Made by a program: the position numbers and the translations under genes. A model generated the notes under the pieces. The model was not told where the DNA came from, did not search any database, and saw only the letters and a program-made list of their open reading frames with translations. From an uncultured Lachnospiraceae bacterium (GTDB lineage: Bacteria > Bacillota > Clostridia > Lachnospirales > Lachnospiraceae), in assembly GCA_910585065.1 (NCBI GenBank), contig CAJUCG010000007.1, positions 1-34,204 of the forward strand: a DNA stretch of 34,204 nucleotides. Reading direction: 5' to 3'. The number at the start of each line of letters is the position of its first letter. Positions within the stretch are counted from its first letter, which is position 1. This document shows, piece by piece, positions 7,505-14,390 of this stretch.

Positions 7505-10150
7505 TTACCCCCATAATTTCAATTGATGCTTATTTCCATGTTTATTGAGAACTTCAAATTTTTTGTTGTCACAAATCAAATTATTATTGCCATTAATCTC
7601 TTTTCCTCCTAACAGACATCGGTTACTATCCCCGATCGCATCACAATTCATAATAATATATCCGTCTCCCTGCGGATTATTTTTTACTTTCAGCGAAAAA
7701 TTGGGATAATAGCCGCTGGTATCTTTGAAACATATTCTTGCTGTTTTCCAAAAAGGAATGAACAATACTCCCTTACGCTTGAATTTCACCTCCTGATCCT
7801 CATATCCAGGAGCTACAAGTGAGAGTTTCCGCTTTTGGATGAAACTATCTGTAAATCTATGAGCTATACATAGTATTACCCAACCCGTCAGGAAACCCAA
7901 TCCAAATAAAATAAGAAACTGTTGTAATTTATTAAGATAAGAGATTTTTAACTCCATCGCTACTTCCTGGCTCAGTTCTTTATTCCATCTGGTATATCTT
8001 AATGTAAAATTCACCGTAACATTATCCTCTTTATGGAAAAACCAGTAAAATAATCCCGGTTTTAAATAAATATTTCCCTTTTTATCCACCACAATCTTTT
8101 TTCCCATTTTTTCTGGTTCCACTGTGCAGCCTTCTATTTTTATCTCTTCCCTCTGTTCCCCGGTAAGCTCATCGCCATCACAAAAATAATCTATACTTAC
8201 TGTTTCGCCTTTTATCCCTCTTGTTATTGCCTCCTTCGCTTCTGATTCCCTCACCTTCGCGCTCAGTTCAAATTCGCCAGATGTAATAGGAAGCGAAAAA
8301 TTTTGTGTATGCTCATTTGTCCCGCCTATTTCATAATTTGTGGTTACAAGCAGACGAATTGGCAGTTCTTCTCCTACATGATGGTTCTTTGTGTCTTTTA
8401 ATATTACATGAAAATTCCATATATCATCACTTACTTTTTTCTGACTTTCAATCTCAAAATTCTCGTTTTCGCTCTCGCACTTCACTGAAACAATATGTTT
8501 TGCCCGCTCCGAATCTACTGGCTCCCCTGCGGAAAAAAGTCTGACCTTTATATCGGACGCAGCATTTTTGGGAGATTCCAAAAATACCGTATCTGTGTCG
8601 CTTAACATCATTGTAACAGGCTCCCATCTATCCTGTACCTCCAAGGTCTGCACACATATTTCATTCCATGAAGTGATAATTTTAAGTTCATAGGTTCCCT
8701 TTTCCAGATTTTTACAAGAATAGGTCAGATCATCTATAGTTTTCAATTCCTCCCATTCCTCTTCCCCTCCCGCCGAACGCAGATATGCTTCAAACAATTC
8801 GGGATGTAAAAGTTCATTATCTCTGTCAATTTCTTCCTTTTTATCCCTGGATCTTATCTTAAGAACAAGTTCCAGATCCCCAGCCTGTATGCAGGATTCC
8901 ATATTTGCCTGTGGATTTTTTTTACAATTCTCACTATGTTCTATCAGCTCATCATCCTGTATATAATCGATCCCAATAGAAACCGAAGGTTTATAATATA
9001 TATTAACCGTCCGATCCATTGTTCCCACTATGGTTACCGTTTTTTCTCCGGAAAAACTAAATATATCTGTGGGTACCAGAGTATGCATTGTTCCTTTTAA
9101 AAAACGATAATGAAACCTCTTTTCCACATGATCTTTTTTTGCCCTTTCTTCCACTTCCGGTGCTTTATCTCTCCCCTGAAAGGAATAACTTGTGTTTTGC
9201 TTAAAAGCTTTTTTGTTGTTGTCCTGCAATTCTAATTCTGTATCTTCAACACTTTCATTATATTCTTTTGAGTATGATATTTCCGCTCCCTCATACTGCG
9301 TTAAAATCAACATTTTTTCTACCGGCACATCCCATGAAATTTCTACTTTATCATTATATTTTTCAAAGTATTCTCCGGTATCTTTTATTGTAATTCGCTT
9401 ATATATTTTATTTGCAATATCAATAAGACGCTCTGTAACATTACCTTCTTCATCCGGAATAAATATACGGCTATCCTCCATTCCGGAGAGATAATCCTTA
9501 TCCTGCGGCATACCTCCCTCTATATATACATAAGCAATCGATAGTGCATCCCTGCTTTTCTTTGTTAAATCCACCATTTTAGCTTTAATAATTTCCTTAT
9601 CTATTGTAGTTAATTTGTTATTCTCAATTTTTGTAAAATAGCCATCTGTCAAAATCACAATCCAATAATCATTATCCTCGCCCTTTTTCTCATCCTTTTT
9701 TTGCCGGTCTTTCAAATCATCTGCTGCCTTTTCCACATTATCAAAAGGAGTGCCATCATACAAAGTCATATTTTTCATATAATTATCTATCTGTTCAATG
9801 ACGGTTTCTAAATTTTTTCCTATGTTTATTTTTTTGCTTTTTCCGGTATCATCTTTAATAAAATATATATTCAGTTCATCCCCCTCGTTCATCATGGCAG
9901 CCAGTGCCTTTAACGCATAATCTGCCTCTACCCAGCGGGGAGTATATTCTTTTGGTTCCTCATCATTTCTACACATCGAAGTAGAATTATCGAAAATAAC
10001 ACTTATTACCTTTTTCTTCGTTCCATCGTCCATATTAATATTGTTGGATTCCGCTTTACAGCTTACTCCACTTTCCCAGAGCAGACCAAACCCTGCCAAA
10101 AAAGCAAAAATAACGATACCCCATTTAGTTCTTCTAAATACTTTTTCCAT
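7505..10150 (-). CDS. Membrane-anchored vWA (MIDAS) protein with cytoplasmic tail domain
   Basis: I choose the ATG at 10150, with AAAGGAG 8 nt upstream, rather than an upstream in-frame alternative; this gives 881 residues. Residues 8-28 form a signal peptide or signal anchor. A von Willebrand A domain follows (about 45-255) with a complete metal-ion-dependent adhesion site: DNSTS (D54, S56, S58), T134 in YDGTP and D169 in LTDG. The middle (about 260-740) appears to be several beta-sandwich modules. A single TM segment lies at 745-766, leaving a 115-residue cytoplasmic beta-rich tail whose strand and glycine pattern resembles an FHA-like domain (weak). First gene of the operon, directly before the tubulin-like gene. 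vWA domains bind protein ligands through a divalent metal; this one is predicted outside the membrane, where it could sense or bind an envelope or surface partner. Confidence 0.85.
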   Translation of the reverse strand: MEKVFRRTKWGIVIFAFLAGFGLLWESGVSCKAESNNINMDDGTKKKVISVIFDNSTSMCRNDEEPKEYTPRWVEADYALKALAAMMNEGDELNIYFIKDDTGKSKKINIGKNLETVIEQIDNYMKNMTLYDGTPFDNVEKAADDLKDRQKKDEKKGEDNDYWIVILTDGYFTKIENNKLTTIDKEIIKAKMVDLTKKSRDALSIAYVYIEGGMPQDKDYLSGMEDSRIFIPDEEGNVTERLIDIANKIYKRITIKDTGEYFEKYNDKVEISWDVPVEKMLILTQYEGAEISYSKEYNESVEDTELELQDNNKKAFKQNTSYSFQGRDKAPEVEERAKKDHVEKRFHYRFLKGTMHTLVPTDIFSFSGEKTVTIVGTMDRTVNIYYKPSVSIGIDYIQDDELIEHSENCKKNPQANMESCIQAGDLELVLKIRSRDKKEEIDRDNELLHPELFEAYLRSAGGEEEWEELKTIDDLTYSCKNLEKGTYELKIITSWNEICVQTLEVQDRWEPVTMMLSDTDTVFLESPKNAASDIKVRLFSAGEPVDSERAKHIVSVKCESENENFEIESQKKVSDDIWNFHVILKDTKNHHVGEELPIRLLVTTNYEIGGTNEHTQNFSLPITSGEFELSAKVRESEAKEAITRGIKGETVSIDYFCDGDELTGEQREEIKIEGCTVEPEKMGKKIVVDKKGNIYLKPGLFYWFFHKEDNVTVNFTLRYTRWNKELSQEVAMELKISYLNKLQQFLILFGLGFLTGWVILCIAHRFTDSFIQKRKLSLVAPGYEDQEVKFKRKGVLFIPFWKTARICFKDTSGYYPNFSLKVKNNPQGDGYIIMNCDAIGDSNRCLLGGKEINGNNNLICDNKKFEVLNKHGNKHQLKLWG

Positions 10151-10297
10151 AATTATTCTCCTTTCTTTAATATTCCTTCCTGTACTTGTCACTGTTTTAC
10201 AATCTAATAGTATATTATTTTACTTCATCAAAAACTATAAAACTTGCACAATGAACTTATTAAAAAATTCAGAAAATTCTCTCTTAATATGAAATAT

Positions 10298-10326
10298 ATT
10301 ATATAATATCTCATATTTCTTTTCAA
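10298..10326 (-). promoter_or_regulatory. Promoter of the vWA/tubulin-like operon
   Basis: On the minus strand TTGAAA (10326-10321) is followed after 17 bp by TATAAT (10303-10298). This is close to the sigma-A consensus and predicts a start near 10291 with a 5' leader of roughly 140 nt, which is AT-rich. Confidence 0.65.
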
Positions 10327-10330
10327 TTAC

Positions 10331-10387
10331 CTGACCTTTAACAGCTATTTTTTGACCGAATAATGCATTTATCGACCAATTTTGACA
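10331..10387. promoter_or_regulatory. Phased GACC repeats upstream of the vWA operon promoter
   Basis: Four short similar elements, CTGACC, TTTGACCGA, TCGACCAA and TTTGACA, have their GAC at 10333, 10354, 10374 and 10384. The steps of 21, 20 and 10 bp put them on one face of the helix. They end just upstream of the -35 box of the vWA operon. The arrangement suggests an activator or response-regulator site array, but it could be chance in AT-rich DNA. Confidence 0.35.
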
Positions 10388-10440
10388 TTTTTCCTCCCTT
10401 ATCTAAAACATAAGTTATTCTTTAAGCATAAATAAAGTTC

Positions 10441-10508
10441 AAAAAAATAAAGCGTGCCAAAATTACATTTCTGCATAACGCAAAAACTATTTTCAAGCAC
10501 GCTTTATT
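10441..10508 (-). terminator. Long-loop inverted repeat, probable terminator after the GH30 gene
   Basis: AATAAAGCGTGC (10446-10457) pairs perfectly with GCACGCTTTATT (10497-10508) across a 39-nt loop. Read on the minus strand the stem ends in TTTATTTTTTT, as expected for a terminator of the GH30 gene that stops at 10678. The loop is long and the site is 170 nt after the stop codon, so a different role is possible. Confidence 0.45.
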
Positions 10509-10677
10509 CTAAAATCTTTCTGCTATTACCTTTAACCCTTCACTCCCAAAACCCTATTTCCCATTTTTTCTAATTTTTAGTATCTGTACATTTTTATTAT
10601 TTTCCAAGACCCTTAAATCTTCAAAGCTACTCAAACATTAGAAAAAATTTCGAAACCTCACCTTTTTCCCTTCTTCC

Positions 10678-12294
10678 TCACTTCGTCAGTACCACCGTTG
10701 TCACCGACCCCTTAGCAATAGTGATCGGTTCATCCGCCGTCCACTCTCCCTCCTTTACGCACTCCAAATCGCGCGCATCCGAAGTTTCATAGACTGCAAT
10801 TTTTCCATATCCTTCCGCCCCCTCAAGCACAAAAGTCTGATCAAGCACATCCTCGTTGATAAATACCATAACCAGCTCCTCTGCTCCAGTCTCCTCATTC
10901 GTTCCCACAAACGCAGTCGGCATCATTTTCTCCTGCGCCCGTCTTGTTGCAGTCAATTCCACGCGCACATAGCCAGGACGCACATAGCGCGAATAATTTC
11001 CAAAACTCCACAACCGTTTTAATGCACGGAATTTCTGCGAAGCCTCATCAATATAGATCAGTCCGTCACGGTAGCCACCCGGTGCCACACCGACCCAGTT
11101 CTGCCAGGAAACCACATTTAAAATGGTCAGATCCTCCGCGATCTGCTGTGCTAAATGATACGCCGAATCCATTGTTACATCCGAACCGTTGACCATCTCG
11201 CACCATTCACTGGTGCGCATCTTCACCTCTGGAAAGCGGATTTTCATCCAGTTGCGAAAACTTTCCTTTGCAATTTTATCCGACCAATAAGAATGATTAT
11301 CAATCCCATCAAAATGTGCATAAAGACGCTCGTTGCCAAGAACTGCCTCCGTGTAATCCTTTGCCTGTCCGCCCCACTCACCGCTCTCCGGACCCGATAA
11401 ATGCAGCACTTCCAGCAGCTCCGGGCGTTTTTCCAGCTCATCTAAAAATGCTAAGTAGAGTTCCCTTGTCTGCTTTGGCGTATAGTGACAGCCCTCCTGT
11501 CCATTATACCAGTCCCATTGCGGCTCATTAATTGGGGAGAGGAATTTTACCGGGATACCCTCCGCAATAAAATGCTCCGTCACATCATAGCAGTAATTTG
11601 CAAACTCTGCGTATTTCTCCGGCTGGATATTTGTCTTGCTGCCGCCCTCGCTCATATGCGGCAGACCATTGTCCGTCAGGCGCACTAATGGGCTGTTGCA
11701 GAAAAATACAACTTCCTCCACCCCTAATTCCACTGCCCTTTTTAAAAACCATACCGCATTTGCGTCCTTGGTAAAATCGTATACTCCCGGCTCCGTTTCA
11801 AAACAATAAGCTTTCCGATGTGGGTCCCAAAATGTCCCTGTCCGGCTCTCCACAGAACCTGCGCCAAGGTTGTAGCGATAGCTGGTCAGCCCGATCCCCT
11901 TCTCCTTGTCGAACAGAAGTTCGGCAATCGCATCCCTGGTTGCAGTCCCATTACCATAAGGATCTTTTGTAAAGCCCCCGACATACTGCGACCACCACGC
12001 GCCGCTTGTACCGAAGGTTTCCATGGTTTGATAGGTTGTCGCTGTATCCAATTTCATTGAATCATAATTCTGTACCATAATCTCTTCTCCTGTCGGTTCC
12101 GGAGCCTTAGTTGCCTCCGGGGTAGCCTGCACCTCCGGCGTGATTTCTTCTGTGGGAGTTGGGGTTGGTGCTGGCTCTGCCTCCTGCTTGTTACCACACC
12201 CCGCCATCCCTACTGCAAGCAACGCCGAGAGCAAAATCCCCGATACTGCCTTAAGCTTCCCACCTGTCAAATTTCTTTTCCTCATATCAACCAT
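10678..12294 (-). CDS. GH30-family glycoside hydrolase lipoprotein
   Basis: A 538-residue exported enzyme. The ATG at 12294 has GGGGAGG 11 nt upstream; an ATG three codons later is further from it. Residues 14-33 are a lipoprotein signal with Cys33 in a MAGC lipobox, followed by a Pro/Thr/Glu linker (about 38-70). The catalytic domain is a GH30-type barrel: the acid/base sits in SPINEPQW (E257) and the nucleophile in RTSEWCEM (E363), with typical flanking features (SPINEPQWDW, DNHSYW). The C-terminal ~90 residues form the usual beta-sandwich. GH30 includes endo-beta-1,6-galactanases and beta-glucosidase/xylanase types; with a GH35 beta-galactosidase in the same locus, a surface beta-galactan-cleaving role is the best inference. 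It follows the second permease pair after a terminator and ~200 bp, so it may have its own promoter. Confidence 0.82.
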   Translation of the reverse strand: MVDMRKRNLTGGKLKAVSGILLSALLAVGMAGCGNKQEAEPAPTPTPTEEITPEVQATPEATKAPEPTGEEIMVQNYDSMKLDTATTYQTMETFGTSGAWWSQYVGGFTKDPYGNGTATRDAIAELLFDKEKGIGLTSYRYNLGAGSVESRTGTFWDPHRKAYCFETEPGVYDFTKDANAVWFLKRAVELGVEEVVFFCNSPLVRLTDNGLPHMSEGGSKTNIQPEKYAEFANYCYDVTEHFIAEGIPVKFLSPINEPQWDWYNGQEGCHYTPKQTRELYLAFLDELEKRPELLEVLHLSGPESGEWGGQAKDYTEAVLGNERLYAHFDGIDNHSYWSDKIAKESFRNWMKIRFPEVKMRTSEWCEMVNGSDVTMDSAYHLAQQIAEDLTILNVVSWQNWVGVAPGGYRDGLIYIDEASQKFRALKRLWSFGNYSRYVRPGYVRVELTATRRAQEKMMPTAFVGTNEETGAEELVMVFINEDVLDQTFVLEGAEGYGKIAVYETSDARDLECVKEGEWTADEPITIAKGSVTTVVLTK

Positions 12295-12354
12295 CCATTC
12301 CGGAGCCTCCCCTCGCAGAAATTTCAGATGAAATCCTGCAAAAACAACTCCACA

Positions 12355-12378
12355 AATTGTTTATGATATAAAACAATT
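12355..12378. repeat. Short inverted repeat upstream of the GH30 gene
   Basis: AATTGTTT (12355-12362) and AAACAATT (12371-12378) form an 8-bp inverted repeat with an 8-bp spacer, 60 bp upstream of the GH30 start, in AT-rich DNA where a weak promoter could lie. It may be an operator, but it is unlike the LacI-type sites elsewhere in the window. Confidence 0.3.
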
Positions 12379-12434
12379 AACTATAATTTATTCAAAAATT
12401 TAAGGGGATATCCCGCCCTAAATTCCTGATGAAA

Positions 12435-12464
12435 GCAATACCGCAGGTAAACCTGCGGTATTGC
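12435..12464 (-). terminator. Terminator after the permease at 12498
   Basis: A perfect 14-bp stem, GCAATACCGCAGGT with its complement, encloses a 2-nt loop, 33 nt after the stop of the upstream gene. On the minus strand TTTC follows. The T-run is short but the hairpin is very strong. Confidence 0.75.
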
Positions 12465-12497
12465 CTTGGTATAAGATGCATGAAACTGCACAGCGTA

Positions 12498-13493
12498 TTA
12501 ACCGACCAATCCCGAATTCTCCAGATTTTCCACTAATTTTCTCTGTCCAATCAGGTAGACAATCAGAAGCGGAATCAAATAGACCAGCACGCCCGCCTGC
12601 TTAACTGCATCGAATGCCATATCCGGCACTAGCGGAACATCATACCAGGTTCTTACCGCGTTCATTACATAGTCCTTGTTTGCAGAATTAAATGTGGTAG
12701 AAAGCAAGGTACTTAAAAATCCTCCGTTCGGGCTAAAATAATTTGTGTAGTAGGTATCGCCGTAATTCCACACAAACGATAAGATAGCGACCGTCGAGAT
12801 AATCGGCACTGCATTTGGCACCATAATTCGAAAATACGTCTTGTAGAATCCGCACCCGTCAATTAATGCTGCCTCCTCAAGTTCCTTTGGAATATTCTTG
12901 AAGAATTGGCTGAACAGGAAGATAAACAAACTCTGGTTTACACCAAAACCAAATACCGCTAGGATAACAAGTACCACGGGGTTGTTAATCAAATTAACCT
13001 CACCCGCCTTGGTAAAGAGATTCATAATGCCAAGCACATCAAAGTGATTGAAGAAAATATACTGCGACAAAAGCAGCGACTGTCTTGGCAGAAGGAATAC
13101 AAGGATTACCATAAAGAATACGATATTCCTTCCCCAGAAATTTACTCTCGCAAGCGCGTAGCCGACCATTGCAGAAAAGAAAATCTGGATTACCATAATG
13201 CCTGCGGCATATAACACAGATTTTGCCATCGTGCCAATCCCGCCGGGCAGGATAAAGCGGATGGCCGCCTTAAAGCTGACCATGGACTTCTCCAGCGGCA
13301 GCCAAATGACATTCGGATTGCCAAGTTCCTCAATCGAGGAGAAGACGACCGGTACAAGATTTAAAATTGGCAGGATAATGGTAAAGCAAAGTCCTAGAAT
13401 CAATACGGTCGTAATAATTTTCAGCACAGTCTTTTTCGACCTTTTCTTAAATAAATACAAGGCTAAAGACGCGTCCCTGTCATTATTTTTCAT
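12498..13493 (-). CDS. Sugar ABC transporter permease, MalG type (second pair)
   Basis: A 331-residue inner-membrane permease of the carbohydrate uptake family CUT1. Hydrophobic segments occur near 25-50, 90-112, 122-147, 172-196, 228-247 and 300-320. The cytoplasmic EAA loop, which docks on the ATPase, is EEAALIDG at 206-213, with the expected distal Pro in MVPNAVP. The ATG overlaps the end of the preceding permease gene by 11 nt and has GGAAGGTGG upstream, so the two are translationally coupled. It pairs with the product of 13483-14388. It lacks an ATPase partner in the window. The substrate is presumably an oligosaccharide released from galactan; this is inferred from the GH30 and GH35 neighbours only. 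Confidence 0.9.
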   Translation of the reverse strand: MKNNDRDASLALYLFKKRSKKTVLKIITTVLILGLCFTIILPILNLVPVVFSSIEELGNPNVIWLPLEKSMVSFKAAIRFILPGGIGTMAKSVLYAAGIMVIQIFFSAMVGYALARVNFWGRNIVFFMVILVFLLPRQSLLLSQYIFFNHFDVLGIMNLFTKAGEVNLINNPVVLVILAVFGFGVNQSLFIFLFSQFFKNIPKELEEAALIDGCGFYKTYFRIMVPNAVPIISTVAILSFVWNYGDTYYTNYFSPNGGFLSTLLSTTFNSANKDYVMNAVRTWYDVPLVPDMAFDAVKQAGVLVYLIPLLIVYLIGQRKLVENLENSGLVG

Positions 13494-14388
13494 TCTTCTT
13501 CACCACCTTCCGCAGCAGTAACATTACAAGTCCAAGCACAATCAGCACATTGAAAATATAGACCACTGAAAGTGCTGAACTGATACCAATTTTATTTTGC
13601 TTAAACGCGAAAGCATACACTTCCTCCGCCACCGGCGATGCGATAAAGAGCTGCACAATTGTATATACAATCACGAAAAGCGTGATGTGCATAATGGAAG
13701 GGATCGTAACCTTCCAGAAGGTCTCGTAGGCAGTCGCGCCCTCCATCTTTGCCACCTCGTACATACTTGGGCTGATGGACTGTAACGCTGTCAGATAGAC
13801 AAGCGTCTGCACACCTGCCTGAGAAATCAGCGTAAAAATATTTTCGATGTACGTGATAATCGGGTAGAGTACCCTCATTGGCACATCCAGCACACGCACT
13901 AGGAAAACCGTGATATAGCTGCCGGAGACAAGCTGGCTGCCCGTGTCAAGACTCTCCGTTCCTGTGGTCATTGTAAGCATCGAAGTGACCACCTCGATTC
14001 CAAGGATAATCGGCAGGAAGAAAATCAGCCGGACAACTGCGCGCCCCTTAAATTTCTGGTTTGCAAGCAATGCCATAAAAAGACTGAAAATTACAATTAG
14101 CGGCACACTTAAAAGCATATCCCGGTTCTGCTCGGTAAACAGTCTTGCCATCGTTGTGGAGGTGGTGGTTACCTCGGTCTTGAACAGGTCAATATAGTTC
14201 TGTATTCCATTCCAGGTAAAGGTCATGCCGCCCGTTTCCCCGACACCCACCTTGTTGAACGAATAATAGACCGTGTTGATGATCGGAATCAGGAAGAATG
14301 CGATAAAACCGATCAGGAACGGTGCCACAAAAATCAGCCCGTTAATCTTTCGTTTTACCCGATAAGGCAGTTTTTTCCCTTTTTTCAT
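13483..14388 (-). CDS. Sugar ABC transporter permease, MalF type (second pair)
   Basis: A 301-residue CUT1 permease with about six TM segments, the first at 17-40 after a short basic N-terminus. The EAA loop is EVAKMEGA at 211-218, followed by WKVTIP. A GGGAGGG ribosome binding site precedes the ATG, which starts 2 nt after the stop of the DUF5696-like gene. It forms a heterodimer with the MalG-type permease encoded immediately downstream. It is closer in position to the DUF5696-like gene than to either solute-binding protein, so which binding protein delivers to it cannot be told from sequence alone. Confidence 0.9.
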   Translation of the reverse strand: MKKGKKLPYRVKRKINGLIFVAPFLIGFIAFFLIPIINTVYYSFNKVGVGETGGMTFTWNGIQNYIDLFKTEVTTTSTTMARLFTEQNRDMLLSVPLIVIFSLFMALLANQKFKGRAVVRLIFFLPIILGIEVVTSMLTMTTGTESLDTGSQLVSGSYITVFLVRVLDVPMRVLYPIITYIENIFTLISQAGVQTLVYLTALQSISPSMYEVAKMEGATAYETFWKVTIPSIMHITLFVIVYTIVQLFIASPVAEEVYAFAFKQNKIGISSALSVVYIFNVLIVLGLVMLLLRKVVKKNEK

Positions 14389-14390
14389 CC

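Larger units (their letters stand above)
10151..10677. other. 527-bp intergenic region between the vWA operon and the GH30 gene
   Basis: This gap contains the vWA operon promoter (10298-10326), the phased GACC repeats (10331-10387) and the long inverted repeat (10446-10508). I see no credible coding frame in it and nothing recognisable in 10509-10677. It also marks the change from AT-rich sequence on the left to clearly higher GC on the right. Confidence 0.6.

Noticed and set aside
12329..12340. TGAAATCCTGCA upstream of the GH30 gene, resembling a LacI-type operator
   Set aside because: It lacks two bases and the central CG of the TGNAAYCGRTTNCA pattern, so the half-sites have the wrong spacing.
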